A DNA stretch of 64,000 nucleotides from Acidiferrobacter sp. (GTDB lineage Bacteria > Pseudomonadota > Gammaproteobacteria > Acidiferrobacterales > Acidiferrobacteraceae). The position numbers were made by a program, and so were the translations under genes. Below are positions 1 through 7,487 of this stretch, in pieces (within the stretch, counting starts at the first letter, position 1; every line of letters starts with the position of its first letter). The notes below the pieces were generated by a model that saw only the letters and a program-made list of their open reading frames with translations, made no database searches and had not been told where the DNA came from. The stretch covers positions 1-64,000 of the forward strand of contig DAIDMD010000122.1 in the NCBI GenBank assembly GCA_027449165.1, written 5' to 3'.

Positions 1-779
1 CAGGTGAGCAGGGCCACGGCAGTCGCGATGTTGGTGTTCAGCACCGCGGCCGCGGCGTCGGCGTTGGCGAAGTAGGGGTCGCCGCCGTTGAACCCGTCCC
101 AGCCCAGCCACAGGATGCCGGCGCCCGCCAGGGTCACGAGCACGCTATTGGGCAGGAACGACTCGCGATCGCGCTGGAGCCGCGGGCCGATCATCGCCGC
201 CGCCGTGAACCCCGAAATGCCGGCCGCGAGATGGATGACGTAACCGCCGGAGAAGTCGGCGACCCCCATGGTCCCAAGCCAGCCCCCACCCCACAGGCTG
301 AAGGCCCCGACCGTATAGACGACCGTAAGCCATATGGGCACGAAGACCATCCAGGCGCGGAAGTTCATGCGACCAAGGAGCGATCCGGCGAGGATGATGA
401 GGGTGATCGCGGCGAACACGAACTGGAAAAAGACCATGGTCGCCATCGGAAAGGCGAGTCCCGGCATGCCGCCCGCCGCCGCCGGTATGGTCGCCCGGCC
501 CTCTTCCAGGACCGACGAGATAATGGGCCCGGGGTGTCCGAGGAAGGTCGTGAGTTCGGGTCCGAAGCTCATGTTGTAGGCCCATAGGACCCAGGCAACG
601 AGCACCGCGGCAAACGCGTAAAGCGCCATGAAGGCCGAGTTGACCGCCCATTTCTTTTTGACGATTCCTCCGTAGAGGATGACAAGACCCGGGACACTTT
701 GAAGGCCGACGATAGTGGCGGCCGTCAACTGCCACGCGTTGTCGCCGGCGTTCAGCCAGCTCGGTGCAGGTATCAGCAT
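1..779 (-). CDS. amt: Ammonium transporter, Amt family (3' part beyond window edge)
   Basis: This is the N-terminal 259 residues of an Amt/MEP/Rh-family inner-membrane ammonium channel. The reading frame is open to the window edge and is not in the ORF track because it has no stop here. It starts ATG at 779 ([16 protein letters not shown]). The opening resembles Amt proteins, with [19 protein letters not shown] and alternating hydrophobic segments. Further in come [10 protein letters not shown] and the Amt signature WDGFNGG followed by an ANADAAAA stretch. No extra signal peptide is needed because the first helix acts as one. A glnK-type regulator gene, often next to amt, could lie beyond the left edge and cannot be checked. 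The identity is secure from the motifs. The protein is incomplete only because of the window boundary. Confidence 0.9.
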   Translation of the reverse strand, partial: MLIPAPSWLNAGDNAWQLTAATIVGLQSVPGLVILYGGIVKKKWAVNSAFMALYAFAAVLVAWVLWAYNMSFGPELTTFLGHPGPIISSVLEEGRATIPAAAGGMPGLAFPMATMVFFQFVFAAITLIILAGSLLGRMNFRAWMVFVPIWLTVVYTVGAFSLWGGGWLGTMGVADFSGGYVIHLAAGISGFTAAAMIGPRLQRDRESFLPNSVLVTLAGAGILWLGWDGFNGGDPYFANADAAAAVLNTNIATAVALLT

Positions 780-1128
780 AATTCCCCCAATTTGTGAAAT
801 GCGACTGGACCAAGGCAAAAACCGTGCCTACGGCCGGACCGGGTCGTTTAAGGGGGCTAATGTTGAGTTTGCAGGAAATTTCTGGATACGCCGGCTTGTC
901 GGCCGCGCACCGGATGGGGGCGTTTTCGGAAATCGGTGCCCGTTTATGGGGCACGGCACGGGGTCGGTGCCGGCGCGCGATACCGGGCGGCCGCCCGGCC
1001 TCGGGCATGCGCCCTTGTCGAGCGATGGTCGGTCGACTAGGATGGCCCCTCCGAGGCGCGGGGCCCCGGGCGCGGTCTGCGCTGTAGGGCGGCGCCCGGG
1101 AGGCGGTGGCCGCAAAGAGGGGGTGGTG
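780..1128. other. Intergenic region between divergent amt and galE
   Basis: About 350 bases separate the divergent amt and galE starts. Promoters for both genes must lie here, but I see no hexamer pair close enough to consensus to name. The long ORFs crossing it in the track (145-1008 minus, 715-2157 plus upstream part) show no recognisable protein sequence here and are GC-rich shadows. Confidence 0.5.
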
Positions 1129-2157
1129 TTGAAGGTTCTGGTTACCGGGGGCACGGGTTATATCGGTTCACACACGGCGGTTCGCCTCATGGAGACCGGC
1201 CACGAGGTCGTCTTATGGGATAACCTCTCTAACAGCCGCGCGGCGGTTGTGGCGCGCATAGCCGAGATCGTCGGGACGCGCCCGGAATTCGCGCAGGGCG
1301 ACGTGCGCGACGCGGCGGCCTTGGAGCGGCTTTTTCGTGATCAGGCCTTCGATGCAGTGATCCATTTCGCGGGCCTCAAGGCCGTCGGGGAGTCGGTCCA
1401 AAGGCCGCTGCTCTATTATGAAAACAATGTCCAGGGAACGATCACGCTGTTGCGCGCGATGCAGAAGGCCGGCGTCACAACCTTCGTATTTTCGTCGTCG
1501 GCCACGGTATATGGCGATCCGGCCTCCGTTCCCATACGCGAGGACTTCCCGCGGGCGGCCACCAATGCCTACGGGCGTTCCAAGATCATGATCGAAGACG
1601 TGCTGGCCGATTTGGCGGCCGCCGACGCCCGCTGGCGGATCGCCCGCCTGCGCTACTTCAATCCGGTCGGGGCCCATGCGAGCGGTCTCATAGGGGAGGA
1701 CCCCCGGGACGTCCCCAACAATCTGATGCCTTACATCTGCCAGGTCGCGGTGGGGCGCCGACCCGTGTTGCGGGTCTTTGGCGGCGATTACGAGACCCCG
1801 GATGGCACCGGGGTGCGCGACTACATCCATGTCCTGGATCTCGCCGAGGGGCATGTGGCGGCGCTGCGCCATCTGCAGGCCCATGAGGGGATGCTCACCG
1901 TGAACCTGGGTACCGGCCGCGGCTATTCCGTTTTGGAGATGGCGGAGGCCTTCGGGCGGGCCTGCGGGCGGCCCATCCCCTACGAGGTGCAGGCGCGCCG
2001 GCCCGGGGATATCGCCCAGTGTTATGCCGATCCGTCGGCGGCCCATAGGGTTCTTGGGTGGCGGGCGGTCTACGATCTCGACCGTATGTGCGCGGACGCG
2101 TGGCGCTGGCAGGAGCGCAATCCCGAGGGCTACGGCACGTCAACCACCCCGCCCTGA
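1129..2157 (+). CDS. galE: UDP-glucose/UDP-GlcNAc 4-epimerase (GalE), Cys gatekeeper type
   Basis: GalE is an NAD-dependent cytoplasmic 4-epimerase of the short-chain dehydrogenase superfamily. The start is taken as TTG 1129 (MKVLVTGGTGYIGSHT) because this matches the family N-terminus; GTG 1126 and GTG 1123 are alternatives, and AGAGG lies just upstream. The length is about 342 aa, against about 340 for the family. Visible motifs are GGTGYIG (NAD), SSATVYG (catalytic Ser) and YGRSK (Tyr-x3-Lys). The position controlling substrate size is in GDIAQCYADPS. By alignment from memory to human GALE (AACYANPS) it is Cys, not the Tyr of E. coli GalE, which predicts use of UDP-GlcNAc/UDP-GalNAc as well. 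The last residues (after GYGT) appear to be encoded by the end of the adjacent IS element. It lies downstream of, and convergent with, the pel operon, which consumes UDP-GalNAc. Confidence 0.93.
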   Translation: MKVLVTGGTGYIGSHTAVRLMETGHEVVLWDNLSNSRAAVVARIAEIVGTRPEFAQGDVRDAAALERLFRDQAFDAVIHFAGLKAVGESVQRPLLYYENNVQGTITLLRAMQKAGVTTFVFSSSATVYGDPASVPIREDFPRAATNAYGRSKIMIEDVLADLAAADARWRIARLRYFNPVGAHASGLIGEDPRDVPNNLMPYICQVAVGRRPVLRVFGGDYETPDGTGVRDYIHVLDLAEGHVAALRHLQAHEGMLTVNLGTGRGYSVLEMAEAFGRACGRPIPYEVQARRPGDIAQCYADPSAAHRVLGWRAVYDLDRMCADAWRWQERNPEGYGTSTTPP

Positions 2158-2178
2158 AGGCCGGCGCTTGTCCCTGTA

Positions 2179-3305
2179 CTAGGCCGCGAGGGTCCGCGGC
2201 GGTTCCGAGACCTTGGGCCGATTGACTGCGGCCCTGGCCCGGGAACGGATGTTCCGGGCCGCGTTCACGTCGGCATGGTCTGTGTGTCCACAGGCCACGC
2301 AGCGGAACTCTGCTTGGGAGGGGCGGTTGGCCCGGTCGATGTGCCCGCAACCGGCACATTCCCGGCTGGTGTTGCGGGGGTCGACGATCTCCAGTCTCAC
2401 CCCGGCCCTTTGCGCTTTGTAGGCGACGTAGTGCCGGAGTTGATGGAAGGCCCAACCGCCCATCCTCGCCCGTTGTGCCTTGCGAAACCGTGTCCGGTCG
2501 CGGATGCCCTTTAAGTCTTCCAGGGCCAGTCCGCGCCCGGTGTCTTGGGCCTTGGCAACGAGCGATTTGGAGATCTGATGATTGATGTCTTTGCGAAAAC
2601 GGGCCTCCTGTCCGGAGAGCGTGCGCAGTTTGTGGCGAATGGCCTTAGGTCTGTATCCGCGGCGTTTACGCCCCGCCGCCGCCTTCTGCAGGAGGCATCT
2701 GTGGGTGTGGTGGCGGATGCGACAGGCCTCAAGGCCCTCTCCGCTGTGCCGGCCGCCATCGCTGTCGGTGGCGAGATTGACCACGCCCAGATCGACACCC
2801 AGAAAGTCGGTCGTTGGCGTCTTGGTGCCATCGGGCAGATCGACCGTCACCAGCAGGAACCATTTTCCGTCACGGCGGCGCACGAGGTCGCACTGGCCCT
2901 TGGCGGCGCTGAACCGCTCGGACTGGTAGGCGCCCATGATAAACGGCACGATGATCCGGCCCGAAAGCGTCAAGAGGCTCACCCGATCCATTCCCTTGAA
3001 GCTCATGAGGCGCAGGTCTAGGGCATGGCGGCGAAGGGACGGAAACGGGGCCGTTTCCCCTTGTCCCGTTTATAGGCCTCGCAGGTCTGGGCGATACACC
3101 GCACCGCCATCTGCGCCGAGAGATCAAACCGCGTACGCAGTTCCCGATAATAAAGCCTCTGCAAGAGGACCTTGTTGGCGGTCTTTCGGGCGAAGGCCTC
3201 GCCCGCCAGCCAATCCGCCGCCGCGTTGAAGGCCCGCATCGTGGCCTCCAACGCCGCCACCTGATCCGGTGCGGGCAGAAGGCGTGTTTGCAGGGCCCGC
3301 TTCAT
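2179..3305 (-). pseudogene. tnpB: tnpB (RNA-guided nuclease of IS200/IS605), single frameshift
   Basis: The N-terminal 95 residues (MKRALQTRLLPAPDQ...RFRPFAAMP) end at a TAG at 3020-3018. The rest of the protein continues in the next frame from DLRLMSFKGMDRVSLLTLSGR. TnpB proteins read through this point as ...AMP-(F/Y)-DLRLMSFKG, so one base appears to be missing from an aromatic codon (CCC TA- GAC). The remainder is intact: RuvC residues in FLGVDLGVVN, LALEDLKG and HADVNAARN, and a zinc ribbon CAGCGH...CVACGH. Apart from the shift the length (about 372 aa) is normal. The C-terminal 275 residues could be translated from the ATG at 3006, but without the N-terminal domain that product should not work as a nuclease. 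A sequencing error is the main alternative explanation. Confidence 0.85.
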
Positions 3306-3330
3306 GGTTTGCCTAGTAGAGACGATAGCC

Positions 3331-3347
3331 CCATGGATCAACCATGG
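3331..3347. repeat. Hairpin CCATGG-N5-CCATGG upstream of tnpB
   Basis: Two CCATGG copies separated by ATCAA form a small imperfect stem-loop 26 bases upstream of the tnpB start. In IS200/IS605 elements subterminal hairpins are recognised by TnpA. This could be the left-end hairpin or chance. Confidence 0.35.
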
Positions 3348-3380
3348 TGCAGCGACCGCTTCGCGATCGGCGCTCTGTCT

Positions 3381-3400
3381 CCCCGGCATCAATGCCGGGG
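3381..3400. repeat. Perfect 9-bp hairpin, candidate IS left-end structure
   Basis: CCCCGGCAT-CA-ATGCCGGGG is a perfect 9-bp stem with a 2-base centre. It is followed on the plus strand by CTTCTCGCGCGTTTTT. It lies between tnpB and pelG. It could be the left-end hairpin of the IS element or a terminator-like structure reading rightward. Its distance from tnpB fits a left end. Confidence 0.5.
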
Positions 3401-3531
3401 CTTCTCGCGCGTTTTTGGTGACAAGGTGGCCCGGTCTCGGTATGCCGCCCGCTCCCGCGGGGGCCGGCCGGGCCGTGCGCGGCCTGTCGGTCAAGATCGG
3501 GGGCCGGATGATCGGGCGTCGTCCCCCGCCG

Positions 3532-4914
3532 CTAATGAGTCCACGGCTGGAGCATGAAGGTCTGGTACTCGACGGCCTCCATGTCACGGTCGAGCCAGAC
3601 GAGGCCCACGAGCACCGAGACGAGCGCCGATAGCGAGAAGCCGTATCCATAGAAGTAGAGGCCGAGATGGGTGCTTACGATGGAGAGCCCGAGATTTAGG
3701 CCGAGGAAGATCGCGGTCAAGTTGACCACGCGCGCCCGGCGGTCGAGATAGAAGAAGATGTTGAGGATACCCATGAGCGCCACCTGGAGGCCCGTGCCGA
3801 CCACATCGATCTTGAAGAGCGGGACATAGAGCAGGGATATCCCGAGGGCCCTGAGGACCGCGGGCCCGACGACGAAGGCCAGGACGGTGGTGAGCGACTG
3901 GACCTTGATGATGTCGAAGATCCCGGTCTTGGCGCTGGTCACCATGCCGTTGCGCATATTGCGGATATAGGAAAGGCTCGCGCCCTCGCGCACGCCTTCG
4001 TAGAAGCGGTCGTAGTATTCGACGAAATCGGTCTCGACGCGCATCAGGAACACGGCCATTCCGGGGATGATGGCGAGGTAGGCTAGAAAGATCGGGAGGT
4101 CGTATATGGCGGATGCGCGCAGCGGACCGATCACGTCCTGGCTCGTGCTCGGCGTGAACCAGAAGACGAACTTGTCGGCCCAGATCGCGGCGTTATAGAA
4201 AAACCCGCAGACCATGAGCGACCAGTACATGCGGCCGCGCTTCAAGAAATCGAAGGCCAGGAAGTCCCGCGAAGGGTAGTCGCGGTAGACGATGGCGAGC
4301 AGCCCCGCGAACAGCAGGCACTGCCCCAACAGAAAGGCGAGCAATAGACCCACGAGCCCATAGGGGCGCAGCAGCAGTCCGAGACCGAGCGCGGCCCCGT
4401 AGGCGGCGACGAAGCATGCCACGATGGCGCGATAGTGCTTGAGGCCGGTCAGCATCACCGCGACGACCCACACGCCGGTCAGGAGGGCGAAAAGTGCGGT
4501 CATGAGCAGCCGGTAGACGAGGCCCGTCCCCGCGAACAAATAGACCGAGGCGAGCGTGGCCAGCGCGAAGGCGCTCCCCATGGCCACGATCAGCAGACCG
4601 TTCAGGTTGGGCAGAATGCGATGGTGTTCCCGGGCGAAGGCCCGGTCGGCGACATAGCGCGTGAAGGCGAGCTGCCAGACGCCGCAAAAAATGAGGCTCG
4701 TCGCTATGAGGTACGTGACCGACGTCTGGAATTCGCTTATGAGGCGCGGTGGAAAGACGTGGTTTATGCTGAGAAAGCCCAGAAAGATGACCCCCAGTAT
4801 GGAGACGACCCACGGCCCCGCGCCGACGATGCCGGCATAGGAGTAGGCGCGGACGATACCGAGATAGTCGTTGTGGCGCATGAGCTTGCGAAGCTCGAAA
4901 CCTATGCCCGCCAT
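3532..4914 (-). CDS. pelG: PelG, Pel polysaccharide inner-membrane transporter subunit
   Basis: PelG is a polytopic inner-membrane protein related to the MOP (Wzx-like) flippases. With PelD, PelE and PelF it forms the synthase/export complex that moves Pel across the cytoplasmic membrane. At 460 aa it matches the family (about 456 in P. aeruginosa). The N-terminus MAGIGFELRKL is typical of PelG. About twelve hydrophobic segments follow, e.g. VSILGVIFLGFLSI and ILNIFFYLDRRARV. The start ATG at 4914 is preceded by GGGGGAG at good spacing. It is the last gene of the operon, 69 bases after pelF, the only sizeable gap between pel genes. The IS element lies immediately downstream. Confidence 0.95.
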   Translation of the reverse strand: MAGIGFELRKLMRHNDYLGIVRAYSYAGIVGAGPWVVSILGVIFLGFLSINHVFPPRLISEFQTSVTYLIATSLIFCGVWQLAFTRYVADRAFAREHHRILPNLNGLLIVAMGSAFALATLASVYLFAGTGLVYRLLMTALFALLTGVWVVAVMLTGLKHYRAIVACFVAAYGAALGLGLLLRPYGLVGLLLAFLLGQCLLFAGLLAIVYRDYPSRDFLAFDFLKRGRMYWSLMVCGFFYNAAIWADKFVFWFTPSTSQDVIGPLRASAIYDLPIFLAYLAIIPGMAVFLMRVETDFVEYYDRFYEGVREGASLSYIRNMRNGMVTSAKTGIFDIIKVQSLTTVLAFVVGPAVLRALGISLLYVPLFKIDVVGTGLQVALMGILNIFFYLDRRARVVNLTAIFLGLNLGLSIVSTHLGLYFYGYGFSLSALVSVLVGLVWLDRDMEAVEYQTFMLQPWTH

Positions 4915-4983
4915 GACCAGCTCCCCCGGTCGTCGTGGCGGCGGTGCGGCGCCCGCGCGGTCCGCAGACCCAAATGGCGCGTC

Positions 4984-6501
4984 TTAAGCATCGTAAGCCT
5001 CCTGATAGAGTTTCCGGTATTCTTGGAACATCAGGGTATCCGTGTAATAGGCCTCGACGCGGGCGATGGCCGCCGCCTGGGCGCTACGCCAGCGGGCCGG
5101 GTCGGTGAGCAGCGCGGTGGCGGCCTGGGCCAGCGCCTGCGGATCGGCGATTCCGATGATGTCTCCGGCGGACCCGAGGGCGTCGCCTTCGCCGCCGAAG
5201 ACCAGGCGGCGGCAGGCCCCTACATCGGTGCAGATCGCAGGCACACCCGCGGCGAAACCCTCGAGCAGCACCAACGGGAGCCCTTCGCTGATTGAACTCA
5301 AGATGAGCAGGTGGATCCTGGGCAGGATGTCGGTGACCGGCTGGAACCCCTTGAAGTGGACGTGCGCGGCGAGATCGAGGTTGTCCACGAGATTGCGGCA
5401 CTCGGCGGCATACACCGGGTCCTCGTCCTCGGGGCCCACGATCCAGCCCTGTGCGCCCGGGATTTCATCGAGAACCGCGGGCATGGCGCGGATAAAGGTC
5501 TTGATGTCCTTGATCGGCGTGACGCGGCCAAGCAGGCACAAGACCGGCGCGCCAAACGGCGGCTCGGGGCGCAGCGCGCGCAGGGCGGCGAACGGCTCGG
5601 TCGGCACGCCGTTGGGGATGATGAGGCTGCGTTGCTGGTCGGCGCCGTCGGCAATCTGCCGCTCCCGTGCCGCCGGGTACAAGGCCACGATCTTGTCCGC
5701 GGCGTCGTAGCAGGTTCGCCCCAGCGACTCGAAGAACGCGATCCAGAGTTCGCGGAGATAGCTGATTTCGCTCGGGTCGCGTTCCAGCCGGCTGCGGCGG
5801 TCGGCGACCCACGCGGCATTCAGGAGATCGATGCGGCGCTCCTTGGTGTAGATGCCGTGTTCGCTCAATATCAAAGGCCGTCCGGTGTGCCAGTGCAGGA
5901 GTGCGCCGAGCAGCCCGGCGTAGCCCGTGGAGACCGTATGATAGACGCGCGCCGGCGGCAGCTGGCGGGCAACGGCCGCAAGCCTCCAGATCGGCAGGTG
6001 CATGTTGCGTACCGTCCAGAAGTAATCGACGAACGAGGGATCGGTGCAGCGCTCCTCGTACGATTGGGTGATGTAATCCCAGCTGTCCTCGCCGTACAGG
6101 AATTCCGCGAGCGGGATTCCCCCGCCATCGTTGGCGTAGAAGGCGAGGTGGCGCAGAGGCTCCGGCAGGGACGGCCGTTCTTTGCGGCGGAGGGTCGTGT
6201 GGATGTCGCGCAGGCAGGCCGCGGTGCCGGGCGCGCGGCGCGGCGTCTCGGGCGGCGGCATGTCGTCCGGCGCGAAGAGGTAATGCGCCTCGAGATGCAC
6301 GAGGTTCTCCGGGAGCGTGTATTTCGGGTCGCCATAGTCCTCCGGGCGGCTCCCCAGGAACACGATTCCGAAGCGGTATTCCGGCATCCCTTGCATGATC
6401 TGGTTGACCCATGACGAGACGCCCCCGCTCACATACGGGAAGGTGCCTTCGAGCAGCAGCATGACATCGGCCGAGGCCGCCTTGGGAAACGCAATCGTCA
6501 T
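4984..6501 (-). CDS. pelF: PelF, cytosolic Pel glycosyltransferase (GT4)
   Basis: PelF is the soluble GT4-family glycosyltransferase that polymerises Pel, using UDP-GalNAc in known systems. The start ATG 6501 overlaps the pelE stop (ATGA). The ORF-track entry running to 7119 is over-extended. The length of 505 aa is close to the 507 of P. aeruginosa. Visible motifs are the donor-side N-terminal LLEGTFPYVSGGVSSWV, LSEHGIYTKER, and the C-terminal EX7E motif SEGLPLVLLEGFAAGVP of retaining GT-B enzymes, followed by CTDVGACR. No signal peptide or membrane helix is seen, consistent with a cytosolic enzyme recruited by PelE. Translation is probably coupled to pelE. Confidence 0.96.
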   Translation of the reverse strand: MTIAFPKAASADVMLLLEGTFPYVSGGVSSWVNQIMQGMPEYRFGIVFLGSRPEDYGDPKYTLPENLVHLEAHYLFAPDDMPPPETPRRAPGTAACLRDIHTTLRRKERPSLPEPLRHLAFYANDGGGIPLAEFLYGEDSWDYITQSYEERCTDPSFVDYFWTVRNMHLPIWRLAAVARQLPPARVYHTVSTGYAGLLGALLHWHTGRPLILSEHGIYTKERRIDLLNAAWVADRRSRLERDPSEISYLRELWIAFFESLGRTCYDAADKIVALYPAARERQIADGADQQRSLIIPNGVPTEPFAALRALRPEPPFGAPVLCLLGRVTPIKDIKTFIRAMPAVLDEIPGAQGWIVGPEDEDPVYAAECRNLVDNLDLAAHVHFKGFQPVTDILPRIHLLILSSISEGLPLVLLEGFAAGVPAICTDVGACRRLVFGGEGDALGSAGDIIGIADPQALAQAATALLTDPARWRSAQAAAIARVEAYYTDTLMFQEYRKLYQEAYDA

Positions 6502-7487
6502 GGGGTGGGACTCCAGAGCCGGATCACGGGTCCTATCGTGGGGAGGTCGAGTAGTGACGGAAAATCCCGCCCCAGATCCTTCAGGGCCGAATAATCTCCG
6601 AGCCGAAAGCGGGTCTCGGCGAGATAGGGGAGGACCTGTCCGGGTGCGGCGTTTAGATTCAGGGCGCGCTCGCAATGGGTGCGGGCGGCCAGATAATGGC
6701 CCTCGAGCATGGCGATGCGGCCCATAAGGACATGAAGGGTGGCATCCTCCGGGCGGCGCCCCAGGGCCGCCAGGGCATGGGTTTGCGCACGGCGGATCGC
6801 GTGCGCCCGCAGATGGTCGCGCGAGAGGTCCTGGTAGAGGAGTTCCCAGTACAGAAAGGCCAAGCGCTTTTCGAGCGCGCTGGCGTCGTCGTCTGGTCCC
6901 AGAGACCGTCGTTGCACCAGCGCCTCGTTGATGGCCTCCGCCAGATCCCCTTCGCGCTGATCGAGTAGCCCGTAGGCCAGCAGGCGCAGGTCCTCTTCGG
7001 GATGGCGCAAGGCGGCGCGCGCAAGCGGCGAGGTCTGGCGCGAGAGACGGGGGTCGAGGGCGAGTAGGGCGCGCACGCCGCGCGCGGTCCCCGCATCCTT
7101 GGCCCGTAATATCGCCCACGCGCCCCCGGCCCCCATGTGGCGCTGGCGCCCTCGCATCTCGGCGCCGAAGGCCGGCAGGCCCAAAGTCCGCGGCTCCAGC
7201 ACCGGCATGCGGCTGTTCAGCCGCGCGATGCCCAGGGCTACGAGGGCGGCGATCGGCAGCCCCAGGACCGGGACCGCGACGATGAGTGTCGCAAAGAGTC
7301 CGTATCCGTGCCTCCGGTAGGGGTCCGGCAGCAGGCGCGTCAAGGGGCCCGCCAGCAGCAGCGCCAGCACGCCGTTGCCGGCCACGATGAATAGAAACAG
7401 GGATCGCGGCGAAAGGCCCCGAAATGGGCGCGCGATGCCCGATAGCGAGGCGTGGGACAGGGCGTAGGACGCGAAATCAGGCGTCAT
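6498..7487 (-). CDS. pelE: PelE, TPR-containing inner-membrane scaffold
   Basis: PelE is a membrane-anchored TPR protein linking PelF to PelD/PelG. The length of 329 aa equals that of P. aeruginosa PelE. Two hydrophobic helices are visible at about residues 29-49 (LFLFIVAGNGVLALLLAG) and 63-88 (GLFATLIVAVPVLGLPIAALVALG). A helical TPR-like region follows from about 125 to 300 (e.g. ATLHVLMGRIAMLEGHYLAA). The start ATG 7487 lies 11 bases inside the end of pelD, and the stop overlaps the pelF start by 4 bases, so translation is coupled through pelD-E-F. Confidence 0.92.
   Translation of the reverse strand: MTPDFASYALSHASLSGIARPFRGLSPRSLFLFIVAGNGVLALLLAGPLTRLLPDPYRRHGYGLFATLIVAVPVLGLPIAALVALGIARLNSRMPVLEPRTLGLPAFGAEMRGRQRHMGAGGAWAILRAKDAGTARGVRALLALDPRLSRQTSPLARAALRHPEEDLRLLAYGLLDQREGDLAEAINEALVQRRSLGPDDDASALEKRLAFLYWELLYQDLSRDHLRAHAIRRAQTHALAALGRRPEDATLHVLMGRIAMLEGHYLAARTHCERALNLNAAPGQVLPYLAETRFRLGDYSALKDLGRDFPSLLDLPTIGPVIRLWSPTP

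Larger units (their letters stand above)
2138..3410 (-). mobile_element. IS200/IS605-type element carrying only a tnpB pseudogene
   Basis: The element sits between galE and the pel operon. The right end is inferred from the sequence after the tnpB stop, read on the minus strand, ending in TTCAGGGCGGGGTGGTTGAC; it coincides with the last codons of galE. The left end is less certain and probably includes the subterminal hairpins near 3331-3347 and 3381-3400. No tnpA (Y1 transposase) is present, so the copy would be non-autonomous or would be moved in trans. Such elements have no terminal inverted repeats and make no target duplication, so the exact borders cannot be fixed without an empty-site comparison. 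Confidence 0.65.
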
